The translations under genes and the position numbers were made by a program. The notes under the pieces are model-generated. The model had not been told where the DNA came from and ran no database searches. It saw only the letters and a program-made list of their open reading frames with translations. A stretch of DNA of 64,000 nucleotides from Megascapheus bottae (lineage: Eukaryota > Chordata > Mammalia > Rodentia > Geomyidae). The number at the start of each line of letters is the position of its first letter. Position 1 is the first letter of the stretch. Shown in pieces: positions 1-11,560 of this stretch. Location of the stretch: contig JANJXV010000004.1 of assembly GCA_024803745.1 (NCBI GenBank), positions 49,299,858-49,363,857 of the forward strand. Reading direction: 5' to 3'.

Positions 1-496
1 AGGTGCATTACTTCACAAATATTGATACCCTTTCTCATGTCTTGGTCCCCATTTCCCTCCCCACCCGCACCCCTCATCTTGTTTCCCCCCTTCCGCATCT
101 GATTTCAAATAACCAAATACACATACACACAATATGTCAGATAACAATGTGAAATACGATAAAAACATGAGATAACCAAGGGACAGCAAAAGAAATGAGA
201 GATAACATAATATATTAAGGACAACAATCACTCATTATTTGGCTTTTGTTTCTGAATCCTGGAGGTCTTTTCATTTAGCTTCATACTATATGGCCTTATT
301 TATCTAGGTTTTTTTCCTATTGTAAATCTCTTCTAAGAGAGCCCAAGGTTTCTACTGGTTATGACAAATGAGGGAAACCATTGAGCCTATGTTCCTTTGA
401 GTCTGGCTTACTTCATTTAATATGATTTTTTTCTAAGTCTTTCCATTTCCCTACAAATGGGGCGAAGTCGTTCTTTCTGACAGCAGCATAGAATTC
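1..496 (-). mobile_element. L1 3' end (ORF2 tail plus 3'UTR), truncated
   Basis: Read on the minus strand this follows the same sequence as the L1 at 27.3-28.5 kb: the last part of ORF2 (about 360-496), then the 3'UTR with its purine-rich tract and the segment for the terminal repeat-like 'gcattactt' motif at the window edge. The polyA end lies outside the window. The ORF2 side stops abruptly at about 496, where a second L1 3'UTR begins. Many small indels make it non-coding. Confidence 0.85.
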
Positions 497-835
497 CAAC
501 TCCTTCTCATGTTTTTGTCCCTGTATCCCTCTCCTCATCCCTCCCAATCATCTGGTTTTTCCCCTTCCTTTCCCTATTTCAAATAAATAAACAAATAAAC
601 ATATATACAATACACCAGATAACAAAGTCAGATACTGTAACTACATGAGATTAACCATAAGGGGAAAGAAAGAAAAAAGAAATAACTTCACATAGTACAT
701 TAAGAACAATAATTACAAAAATAAGCCACATATCGTACAGTTCATTTTGTTTAGTCTCATCCTGTATGACCATTTGTACATGGGTTTGGAGCTATTATGA
801 TGCTCGGCTAGCTAACGAGTTTTAAAGAGCCTTTC
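497..835 (-). mobile_element. Second L1 3'UTR fragment, different subfamily
   Basis: This resembles the 3'UTR segment at 53.63-53.85 kb (pyrimidine-rich block, then a 'caatacaccagataacaaag' type motif on the plus strand). It abuts the first L1 head to tail with no unique DNA between them. Either one L1 landed in the tail of the other or a deletion joined them. Confidence 0.65.
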
Positions 836-1047
836 CAATACTTGAGAACCCAATCATATCTACCATCAGTAAAATTCTATTCATATCCAATTTTCTGGGA
901 AAGTTATGTAATATTCATATATCTGTCATTTATTTATTCTTTAATATTTTTTATAACTTGTTATTGTAAAGGTTGATGTACAGATGTATTACAGTCACCT
1001 AAGTCAGATAGTGAGTAGATAATTACTCTTTTTTTTGTCTTTACTTT

Positions 1048-1122
1048 TTTGGTACTGGGGATTGAACCCAGGACATTGCACTTGCTAGGCAAGTGCTTTT
1101 CTACTGATCTACATCCTAGCAC
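1048..1122 (-). mobile_element. ID-like tRNA-derived SINE fragment
   Basis: The reverse complement has the ID/tRNA-Ala layout: an A-box-like region, 'cttgcctagcaagtgc' and a B-box-like 'gggttcaatcccc'. It lacks the Geo half. It is diverged and is not a working tRNA gene, since it cannot fold a full cloverleaf. Confidence 0.7.
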
Positions 1123-1251
1123 CATAATTACTTTTTGAAATGTTACCTCTCCCCATTTTATCCCCTACCAACCCTTTCCTCCAAGTATTATAGTTCATTT
1201 CAAACATAGTATCTAGTATCATACTTGATTTTTAAAAAGTTTATAATTACC

Positions 1252-1450
1252 CTGGCCGGGAGTTTGGCTTAGTGGTAGAGTGCTTGCCTAGCATGCACGA
1301 AGACCCGGGTTCGATTCCTTGGTACCACATACATAGAAAAAAGCCAGAAATGGTGCTGAGGCTTAAGTGGTAGAGCTCTAGCCTGGAGAAAATCGAAAAT
1401 CCAAGGACAGTGCTCAGGCCGTGAGCTCAAGCCCAGGACTGGCAAAAAAA
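1252..1450 (+). mobile_element. IDL-Geo SINE, complete, young
   Basis: The left monomer has a tRNA-Ala-like A box and B box (ggttcgattcc), the internal pol III promoter. A short A-rich linker follows, then the Geo monomer ending 'caggactggc' and an A tail. It is flanked by a perfect 17-bp TSD, aaaagtttataattacc, at 1235-1251 and 1451-1467. A-tail, TSD and AT-rich target together indicate L1-driven insertion. The perfect TSD suggests a recent event. Confidence 0.92.
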
Positions 1451-2237
1451 AAAAGTTTATAATTACCTATGAATTTGAAAATTTTTCATATTCTTACCAT
1501 TCAACCATTTGTCCAAATGCAAGAAAATTTCATACTCTGGTTACTTTCTATCACAGTGCTTGATTACCAAGTGACATAAAATGAAATGTTTATAGCAGAC
1601 GTGTTATAACCAGCTTGAAAGAATAAATATCCATATGTAGTAGAATGGAATAATGCATAGGCTCAATGTTTCCACAATGAAATTGAATAGAACCTAGAAA
1701 GATATAGAGGTGTAATCAAGAATAAAAATGAGTGAATCAAATCATAAAATTGCATCCATTGGTATTCTGTTGATAAAAATGTAATAAATTGCTCAGTTCT
1801 GTAAAGGAATGGTAAAGCACTTTTCAGAAGAGCAGTGATACCTAGGCAGAAAAAAACCCCAAAATCCTGGCTTCTGAAGAACAGAATCTTTAAGCATCTT
1901 GAAAACATTCCATATATATTTTATGAAATGTTAAATTACATTTTATGTCTTTCTTTAAATTGGAGATGAGTATCTTAATAATTGTAATAAAACATGTTAG
2001 TGAGAAGAAATATTAGCAAAATAAAGGTTAACAAGTGTATAATACAATAAAGAAAAAATTAAGTGAAAGTTTTTAAAAAGAAACTCTACAATATTTTTCA
2101 CCAATCTGCCCCACATTCTTCCCTTCCTCTATCCACTCCAGGCCTGTTCATCTCCAAAAGAGCCACACTTTGTGTTCAATTTTCAGATATATATGTATAT
2201 CATATATATGATCCATATAGAAGTTTTATTTTTAACT

Positions 2238-2440
2238 TTTTTGCCAGTCCTGGGGCTAAACTCAGAGGCTGGGAACACTCCTTGAATATTTTTTTTTCTC
2301 AAGGCTAGCTCTCTGCCACTTGAGCCACCTCACCACATCTGTTTTTTTCTGTGTATGTGGTCCCAAGGAGTCGAGCCCAAGGCTTCATGCATGCTAGGCA
2401 CACTCTTCCACTCTGCTATGCTCTATGCTCCTGGCCCAGA
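2238..2440 (-). mobile_element. IDL-Geo SINE, diverged
   Basis: Antisense copy: Geo half first (gccagtcctggggct...), then the linker and ID-like half ending near 'cctggccca'. Several indels, including an expanded T run inside the Geo part, mark it as older than the copy at 1.25 kb. Confidence 0.85.
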
Positions 2441-3235
2441 AGGTCTGTTTAATTCATTTGAAAAGTTTTGTTTTATTTTAATTTTTTGTTTCTTGATTGG
2501 TTAATTGAATCGTTATGGAGCTTGGAATTGAACCCTGGTTTTGCTCCAAAATCATTCGAACCAATAAGCTAATTACTCTGCCACTATTTTTAATTGTGAA
2601 AACAAACCCATAGAGTTTTCTGTAATGCCTATAATAATTTTCATTCCTACGTAGTCTGCGATGTATTCCTTTATCACTTCTTTGCCATTCATCACTTATT
2701 ACATTTACACTTTTGAGTTCCAGTGAGGGGAGATTTATTGTGAGTTTTTGAGTTCTTTTTAAATGGTCTATATAAATATCATGCTGTTTGGGCATATAAG
2801 CTTTGTTTTATCCCTTAAACTCAGATAGTGTAAAGTTTCTTGCCTTATTGGTGTACCTCAAGATGGCTTTTTACCTTGTGATGTTTTAGTGATTCCATAT
2901 ACATTTTACGAATGGCTTCTTTCCTCATACTTGTACAGTGCTTTTATTGAATCTGTTTGTTTGGGTAGTCTAAATATTTTAACTATATCATTTTGACTAT
3001 TTAATGAACAGCAGATGGAATTGGATTCATTGACATATCAAAATTAAGCTTATTCATTTTTGATTAGTAAAATAACCCATTTATTAGCTATGGCAACATA
3101 GGTTTATGTTACTTTCTTGCAGGAATTGAAATACACTTTTCCAAGCCTTCTAGTTCTTTGAGATTTTGCTCAGAGTTAAGCTGTCATTCTTGGGTTTTCC
3201 TCTGTGTGACTTGCCACTTCTTTACTCCCTTATTT
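2441..3235. other. No gene seen; AT-rich sequence
   Basis: A weak tRNA-SINE-like patch lies near 2520-2585 on the minus strand. A 105-codon minus-strand reading frame crosses 2478-2795, but it overlaps that patch, has no recognisable motif and sits in repeat-rich noncoding DNA, so I do not call it a gene. Confidence 0.5.
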
Positions 3236-3322
3236 TCCTTTCCTTGTGGTGCTGGGAATTGAACTCAGTGTCTCCAGCTCACTAGGCAGCTGCTCTACCA
3301 CTTGACATGTACTCCCATCCTA
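3236..3322 (-). mobile_element. ID-like SINE fragment
   Basis: Antisense tRNA-derived signature: 'gtgctgggaattgaactcag' followed by 'ctaggcagctgctctaccac'. No Geo half and no clear TSD. Confidence 0.65.
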
Positions 3323-3389
3323 CTTTTCACCTACTTTGCACCTATGAATGGGCTTGAATGTCATTGTCCTACTTGTTCTTCCCTGTGAA

Positions 3390-3417
3390 ACAGTGGATGA
3401 TTAGAATCATCCACTGT
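3390..3417. repeat. 28-bp near-perfect palindrome
   Basis: Arms acagtggatgatt (3390-3402) and aatcatccactgt (3405-3417) are exact reverse complements separated by 2 bases. It lies just downstream of an old ID-like fragment. Confidence 0.9.
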
Positions 3418-6400
3418 CTCAGCATTGTACTACCCATACAATGAAATAATGTTGAAGTGTGTACCATCATGTCTAGCTGGTGGCTGAAATAAATCCTTTC
3501 TTTCTCTTTCTATCTCTCCATATTTGTTTGCTTTTCTATCATGGTTATCTTGGTCTGTAATGCTCTTTTTCTTTCCTGCCTTGAATTTTTGTTCCTTTGT
3601 TTCTCTGACCCTTCTTGTTCACTGTGTCTTACAGTGGAAATTTGCAATCTAGCATCTTACAGGAGAAGCACTGAAGAGCGTCTTGAGCATTTTGGGGGTA
3701 TTTCTCATTTTACAAAATTAAAGATTATATTTGTATGATCTTCTGACCTCAGCAGCATGATTCAGAATCTTTCAAATAGAATAGACCAAGTTTCCCTGTC
3801 AGTAACCCAATAATGAGCTGCATAGCTTCTTTCATAAGGCATATTATGTATATTTCAGATGGGACTCTTAATAATTTAGGTCACAAAAACCTGTCTCATT
3901 AGCTACCTTTTCAGACACATGACATATTTGATTGATCACATACTTGTTTAATATAACAATATTTTAAGTAAGATACTTGATAAGTTTAATAACATAGAGG
4001 CTGACTTTCTCATATGGTAAATAGAAATGTATGTCAAAATACTACATGAAGTAATTTTAGTTTCCAATAAAAACGTGATCTGGAAGATGCAATGAACTCA
4101 CTCTGATCTTTTATATTTTCTAAATTGTCAAGGGTTTTCACAACTCCAATTTCTTTATGCAAGATTTATTTATTTGATTATTGTGTGAAATATTCTCTTC
4201 CTCATTTATCATCTGCCAGACTCATACTTATATTAAGAACCTGCTCTCCATTAAATCCTCCTCAATTCCCTAGATGAATTTAGTTTCTCTCCACTCTAAA
4301 ATCATAACACTTTAAAAATTTCTCTGTATCAGAATTGTAATAATTGTTTACAAGTTTGAAATCTACACCAACATAATAAGACTCTAGAGGATAGTGACCT
4401 CATTTCGGGTTACTTGTAACTCGGGAGTTTGAAAAATAATTATTTCATACCTTGAAACTTTCAGAAAACATTTTTGAAAAATTAAATTGTAGAAATGCTA
4501 AATGCACACATTTGTAAGTAAAATTTGCAGTCCATAGTCATCGCTGAATAGAATAATACACAGAATTTCCATCCAGGGATCGAGAAGACAAGACCACTTT
4601 TTCTTAATACAACATAGCATTATCTCTATATGTACTTTAATACATTTAGTAACTAATATCATTTCTATGAATCATAAATTAAAATTGTTAAATATCCCCA
4701 ATTCTTGTCTATTGCTGAAATTAGGATCCAACTTATCTTGTTGATAAGTATTTTTAAATTTATTTCTAAAATTCTCATAATCTTTTATTCATTTTTACCA
4801 TTGGTTTGACTTAGAAACTATGGTATTTGCCCTATATTTCTAATTTTTGAACTTACTCTATTATATTTTAGATAGCACATAGTATATTATATTTTTTTAA
4901 TTCATGACTACTATAAGCAATAATATGATCAAATAAAATGCTAATTATGCCTGTGTATCTATCAATAACCTTCAAGAAATAATAAATACTATCTATATTT
5001 ATTTGGAGAGAGTAAATAAAATAAAAAGGGACAAAGGCCACAACTTTCCTGCTGGTATCTTGAGTTGTCAAGATGCCTGTGGGATATTATAAATTATGAA
5101 TTTTAAAGGACATTATGTCAAAATGTAAAGGAAGGGTATCTCTGAACTTAAAAAATGCAAAATGAATAAAATCAAGTGCATTTTCCACAACACAGAAAAG
5201 CATTATTCTAAATGATTTTTAAGAATTGTCATTTTGCTTCAATAATGGGAGATGTAGTCTAAAATGCAAGTGTTACAAAGATATTTCTTTTAGCTATCTT
5301 TCTTCACTGTGAACAAAATATCTTACATAGACAGCTGAAAAGAGGCAAGGTTTATTGTGGTTCTTGGTTTACAAGAGTTCACTAAGGAGAAAAAAAAAGA
5401 ACATTTCATTTTTGACATATTAAAATTCTGATTATTCTTAGAAATTTATTTAACTGTAGAAAACAAAACCCAAAATTGTTTCTTAATTTTTATGAAATGC
5501 ATGAAAATCTGGCAAGTCATAAAAGGTGTTTCTATATGATTCTTTATTTAGAGGAAAATCTATTCAAGATTCTTCTGCCACAAAGTCTTAGAATGATGGC
5601 CTAAATAGCAATTTTATTTATGAATCCCTTCTAGCTCTTTGTGAAAGACAACTGAACTTAAATTTCATGGCAGCTTCATATCCTGTGCAACTAGAGTATC
5701 AATACTCAAAAATCATTACTTCTTAATTAATTTGTACATTTGATAGATTATTTGTCCATTAGTCAATATACCTACCTACATACTATAGACAGATTTAAGG
5801 ATTATATGTGTTTGGGACTTGCAAGTTGAAGATATTATATACTGTCATGTAGTAGTGTGTCTGTACTGAGCTCTACAGCTATTGATAATATGCTAGTGAC
5901 AAAGTCAGCCATATTGAATATAAATATATTTATAATAAATGCCATAAACCACAGCTTTTTATTGACCCACAGAGCTAATGAGTAAACACTTAATAGTATA
6001 GGTATATTCATATGTATACAGATCTAAAACATAAGTGAGAAAGGCAAAATAACTAAATATCTATTAGAATTAATACTATTCAGTATAAAAAATAAAATCT
6101 AGAACCTGACACATAATGGCAAATATTGATATAAATATGAAGAATTTTTGCTCACTCTTTTTTGAGGGAGGAAGGGTATAGAACCCAAGCACTGTGACCT
6201 CTTCTTATAAAGATAACATATTATGTGCAATAAATGCTAGGGTGATAATAAATAAATTTTGAGAGATACTTAGGTTTCTTTTACATCTATTTGGAATCAT
6301 TTGTAATTTAATGAACATTTATAACTGTATAGAGTTACTCTTTTTTCTTTCTCTATATACCCTTTGTCCATATATAAACAATTCTATATATTTTCTGTCA

Positions 6401-7924
6401 CAGTCCTCTTTCTGAGGAAATGATTAATTTTTACCTCTGTATTTTATTCAATTATTGAAGTAAATACTTAAAATATTTCATGCAAATATATTTTATTTCA
6501 TAATGTCCTTTATGAGCAATTGGTTTCACATTTGCAAATTACTCTCTCAGCCAGTAAATTTTGGCTTGCTACTTGACAATTCAAATTGTGGAAAAAAATT
6601 ACATTGTATTCTTTAAAAATTGGCATATTTCTTATATGTAGTAGAAAATAGTTGGCTTGTAGAAGTATTGTATTCCACACTTGAGGCAATTCTTTTCTGG
6701 ACTGTAAAGACTTTGGAGGAATAAACTTCATGGATGAAAAGAATTAATGACAACATTATAAGTCAATACAAAAATAACTCCAAGCATCACTGGCATGGTA
6801 AATTATTAAATAAAAATATGGTACCTGCCATAGCAAAGTTAATGATGCAGATCTTTTAAAAGTAGAATTGGCCTTAGGTGGTGGTATTTATTCAGTATGA
6901 ACCTACAGTGCTCAGTTTTTTTTTATTTTAGAATGCATTGATTAAGTAAAAATGTTCTGATTGAAGGAAGAGACTTTAACCTTGATAATGAATAGGCCTC
7001 AAGTTGGTGGTATAATGTTCTATGGCCTGAGTTTATCTTCATTCCTAGCAGTGGATCTCTAAATCAAGATTAAATAGCAACCCAACATGAAGTAAAATTT
7101 TTTTAAAAAGAGGACATTTAATCACCCTGTTAGCTTCAAATGATTATTGATTCTTGGAGGTGATATCTAATTCTGTCAGAAAATCTATTTCAATAATGAA
7201 TACTGCCTCAGTTTTATCTTTGATCCTAGAGGTTATTAAAAGTATAATTCTCAAGAGGCATCTACAACTTTAAGTCATTAATATTATATTTCACATTTTT
7301 ATTAGAGATAAATTTCAAGTTCTACGCTTTAACCTACAATGGAATCACCTTGTTCACAAATCTAATGATTACAGACATTTGGGAAACAGAACAGTAACAT
7401 ACCTGATATATAAATATAAAATTGAGTTGTGGATATTAAACTTGTCTTGTTTCTTATTAACCTCCCCCCTGCCGCACACACAGCATTGTTGCTAGTATGC
7501 TTAGAAATGTAAGTCTATGTATTTCCTCACTCATAGCCACGTTTTTTCTACATGATGACTACAGCTATGATAGTGCTCTCCAAAGATATTAAGAGTGCTG
7601 TGCAAACAAGTCAAAGATTTGCTTCTTTGGACTTGTTTTACACTTGCTGATCCTTACTGAAAGCAACAGCAGAAGAAACAGGTCCTCTCCAGGGAATTTG
7701 CTATTTAAGTTTTAACTGAACTGTAACTTAGAACACACTTAGTCAGAAATCTGAATCTCAGATTCAGAAAGAAAAAGGGCTTCACTTGAGAGTAGAGGTG
7801 TTACATGTTTGGTAGTAGCTCTACAGTACATTTAAGGGAAATGAAGTAATCTAAGAAGAAAATATATTACTAGAAGAAGTAACTAGTAATATTTTTCAAA
7901 GGATGAAATGAAGAATCGACAATT
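3418..7924. other. Unique AT-rich DNA, no gene recognised
   Basis: About 4.5 kb with no SINE or L1 that I can identify. All open frames are under about 75 codons and carry no domain signal. It may be intronic or intergenic. Confidence 0.6.
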
Positions 7925-8225
7925 GAAGGGCAATGATGTTATTTATGTTTTCTTCTTTTTCCCTTAAAATTTATCTTATGTTGTTACTTTATCTGACTTT
8001 GATATCTGGTATATTGTATACATGTTTGTTTGGGTATTTGAAAATGGAAAGGTAAGGGAAAAACAAGAAGTTTGGGAGGGGGGTGGAAGGAGGGATAGTG
8101 GGAGAAAAAGCATGGGAAGGGGTAACAATGGTCAAAAAGTAATGCACCCACTACTTGATGGATGTAATTAAAACCCCTTTGTGCATCACCCTAACAATAA
8201 CAAAATAAATAACTAAATAAAAGAA
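7925..8225 (+). mobile_element. L1 3'UTR and tail, older subfamily
   Basis: Sense-strand 3'UTR: the Ttatctgactttgatatctgg-like block, a G-rich purine tract at about 8066-8105, the 'gtaatgcaccc' motif and an A-rich end. The same order occurs in the L1 ends at 48.6 and 49.6 kb. ORF2 is absent because of 5' truncation. Confidence 0.75.
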
Positions 8226-8239
8226 TAGCATTAAAGAAT

Positions 8240-8685
8240 ATGAATGTGACAGAAATACTCACAAGGTAATATGTTGGAAATGAACTTCGGAACTTGGGGA
8301 CAGGCCTTGGGGGAGAGTGAAAGAGGGAGAAAATGAGGGAGGAGGTAACAATTTTCTACAAGAAATGGACTCGGGATGGGAGTTTGACCTAGTGGTGGAG
8401 TGCTTGCCTAGCATGCCTGAAGACCCGGGTTCGATTCCTCGGTACCACATACATAGAAAAAAGCTGGAAGTGGGTGATGAGGCTCAAGTGGTAGAGCTCT
8501 ATCCTTGAGAAAGTCCAAGGACAGTGCTCAGGCCCTAAGCTCAATCCCAGGACTGACAAAAAGAAAAAAAAATAATAAAAGAAAGATAGAAAGAAAGAAA
8601 GAGAGAGAGACTCATCATCTTACACATGTAACTGTAACTCCTCTGTACATTGTCTTGACAATAAAATTATATTTTCTAAAAAGAA
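8240..8685 (+). mobile_element. L1-type 3'UTR split by a SINE
   Basis: The G-rich part (8290-8360) and the terminal part (8606-8685, ending 'acaataaaattat') are separated by an IDL-Geo. The terminal motif recurs at 38.96-39.02 kb, and in weaker form at 10.6 kb, so it is a dispersed L1 3' end. Confidence 0.6.
8370..8572 (+). mobile_element. IDL-Geo SINE nested in an L1 3'UTR
   Basis: Complete IDL half with B box ggttcgattcc, linker, and Geo half ending 'caggactgac'. An A-rich then (GAAA/GA)n tail runs to about 8605. Small reading frames across it are products of the SINE sequence. Confidence 0.9.
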
Positions 8686-9020
8686 GATGAATGTGAATTC
8701 TTCAGTTTGTATTTATTAGATTGTGGAATGTCTTATTTTGCTAAAATAGGGCAGAATAGGATTAGACATTTATTTAAAATTATAATAATCAAGAAACTAA
8801 AAAGGATGTGAAGAAAAGTAATGCAACAGAAAAGGGAACCTGGAAAGTGTTCACCCACTGTCTGAGTTGTGTTTGAAAGATAACAAGGTACTCCCAAAGA
8901 ATAGTCGCCACTCATTAGATGTATTAATAAGGAGCCACTCAGAGAAAAATAATATGTGTAACCTCTAATGATGAAAATGATGTTTAAATTCACTGAGTCT
9001 TTTAAAATATAGTTTTGTAA

Positions 9021-9232
9021 ACATCTATATAATATACCAGGTAACAAAGTGGGATACTATAACAATATGAGATTAACTTACTTGTTTATTTGAAATAGGA
9101 GGGGAAAATGAGGGGAGGGGCTGGGGGAGAGAAATTGGGACAAATCATGAGAAGGGGTATCAGCCTGGGAGAAGTAATTCACTTTCTATCTGGCAAATAT
9201 AACTGTAATCCCTCTATACATTAAAATAAAAA
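9021..9232 (+). mobile_element. L1 3'UTR with 5' inversion
   Basis: Bases 9021-9076 are in antisense orientation (accaggtaacaaag, then the agattaac block). From about 9082 the sequence is sense (tttatttgaaata, G-rich tract, 'tatctggcaaatat', A-rich end). The inverted piece is the segment that normally lies just upstream of the sense piece, the usual product of twin priming. Confidence 0.75.
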
Positions 9233-9239
9233 TATAGTT

Positions 9240-10360
9240 CTGATATAGTGAAGGGCAGCATATTGTTAAAAAAAAAACCTGCTGCTACTCAGAATACATG
9301 TATTTCACTGCCAATGTCTGTCTCCTGCAAGTTTCCTTTGAGGCAGAAAATAGATTGTTCTCCATAGAATGTTAACTGCACTAGAATGATAACTAAATGA
9401 GAGGAAGGTAGAACATGATATCTGAATGCTATAATTTTAAGGAGAGTGATCAGGGATAGTTTCATTGAGAACATGCACTGTGAGATGATTGATTGCCCCT
9501 TCACCTCATTATGGAAAAGTAAAATTAAAGATCACCTAGTCCAGATATACACAAATAAGAAAAGTTGTGAACTTATGGAACGATAGTCATATCTATATTT
9601 AGATATCAATTTTTATTTTCTATTAGTTATAACAGAACATGTGTATATACGTATGTATATGAAAATATGTGCATATTATAATGTATACTTATATTCTTGT
9701 TTTATTTCACTATATATTCCTATTTTATTTCACTATAAAAATTATATCATTAGATAATGATATTGACATTTTTGAATCTTTTAACTTAACTTACCACTGT
9801 TCTGTGGTTATCAAATACATAACAACTCCACTCTCATATGTCATTCTATTGTTCCATGTCCATTACTAGATATTCAGGTCTTTCTTTGGTTTATTCTAAG
9901 TTACATTCCAGTAGAGTTTAAATAAATATGCATATGTGTATGTGTGTACAAAAGTGTATGTGGGAGTTGTATACATATGTTTATGCAATTTTGATTCACC
10001 TGTTGCTTTCTTTCCCTTAAAAAACAAGCTAAACACTTTTTAGCAAATTGATTGTAATGTAAAATTCCACTTAAATTTAATTCCTGGTAATCTCACTTGT
10101 TAGATTGAAGCAATATGACTATCATTATAGTTTTATCACATTGCTTCTCACAATAATTCTTCATGTATCTAGAAACAACTATGCTATTCTCTATCAAGAC
10201 CAGCTTTATTTTCTTATAAAATAATATAAAAGTGTAAAAATAATATAATTTACATATAAAATTATTTTATTATGAAATTGTTTGCAAGAATGAACTATAA
10301 ATATTGTTAGTGATAGAGAGGGAAGGATAACAGGATGACATTATCTAAAAAGAAAAAAAT
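9240..10360. other. AT-rich DNA, possibly a decayed antisense L1
   Basis: Parts of 9780-10180 loosely follow the order of antisense mammalian L1 ORF2, but divergence is too high for a firm call. No gene or SINE is recognised here. Confidence 0.35.
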
Positions 10361-10362
10361 AC

Positions 10363-10571
10363 ATTTTGTCATAGGGATTGAACTCTGAGCTCTTCAGCTC
10401 AAGGTTATCCCCCTACCTCTGGAGCCACAGCCCCACTTTCCATTTTTTATTCATTAATAACTGGAGATAAGAGTCTCACGTTTTTTAATGCCTGGACTGG
10501 CTTTGAACCATGATCCTTAAGTCTCAGCCTCCTAAGTAACTACGTTACAGGTGTGAGCCACTGTGCCTGGC
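10363..10571 (-). mobile_element. 7SL-Geo dimeric SINE
   Basis: Antisense order: Geo half (gggattgaactctgagctc...), linker with 'ggagataagagtctca', then the 7SL-like half ending 'ggtgtgagccactgtgcctg', the mirror of the Alu/B1 5' end. Confidence 0.85.
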
Positions 10572-10577
10572 CAAGAA

Positions 10578-10655
10578 AATACTCTTTACCTGACTCATGT
10601 TAACTGTAACTTCTCTACACTTCACTATTTTAAGAACAATAAAAAAAATTAAAAG
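10578..10655 (+). mobile_element. Short L1-type 3' terminal fragment
   Basis: The 'gactcatgttaactgtaact' motif and A-rich end match the tail at 8.61-8.68 kb. It abuts the antisense SINE directly. Confidence 0.55.
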
Positions 10656-10821
10656 ACTATTGGTTGAGCACCCAGATTGTTCTTTTCTCCTTCAGCCTTA
10701 TCCTGGCATGGCCTGGACTTCATGTATTCCCAGAGGTATTCCTACCCATCCCAAACCAAGTGGCATCAAGAAACAACTAATAGAGAAATTCAATACATAT
10801 AGCTGGAATAAAAAGACCACC

Positions 10822-11001
10822 GGGCGGGATGGGGGGTGTTGGCCTAGTGGCAGAGTGCTTGCCTCACATGTACGAAGAGGCTGATTTCTCAGTACCAGCT
10901 GCACAGAAAAAAAATAGAAATGGTGCTGTGACTCAAGTGGTAGAGCTCTGAACTTAAGAAAAGCCCAAGGACAGTGCCCAAGACTGGCAAAAAAAAAAAA
11001 T
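10822..11001 (+). mobile_element. IDL-Geo SINE, diverged
   Basis: ID-like half with 'gcctagtggcagagtgcttg', A-rich linker, and a Geo half with an internal deletion ending 'aagactggc' and an A tail. Confidence 0.85.
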
Positions 11002-11525
11002 CCATTCCCTGTGATGGAAATATGAGTCATTTGGCACATCATTTCTTAGGCCAGAGTATCACTGGAGGCTAAACAGAAAACGAGAAAACCAACAAAATAA
11101 TAAAGTGCATTCCTTTAAGGTAAAATTCATGAATTTCTATCATAACTGAAGAATAAATGTATAGCATCCATCTCTTCTTTGCTATCTGGCTGTCAAGAAA
11201 TCTATATGAATTAAATGATGTTGATCGACATTTACAAGTATCTGAACTGCCCCCCCAAAAAAAAATCATTACAAAACTAGGCAAGTAAGAAGAAAGCCTC
11301 AACCTGAATTTTTAACAATTTACTAGAACACAAACAATACTACAATTTTAGAATAATATAAATGTGTTAGGGGACTATAATAACAAGAGTATCTCGATGA
11401 ACTGTTGTGAAATGCTTAAAGAAAAAGAAAAAATAGGGTCACAGCAAGTAGCATAAGCAAATATTAAAAGATTAATAGACTTAGTATTGATAATAGCAAA
11501 CAGTGGTACATGTATGTTCACGTGA

Positions 11526-11560
<35 letters not shown>

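Noticed and set aside
2478..2795. 105-codon minus-strand frame
   Set aside because: Overlaps SINE-like sequence and has no motif.
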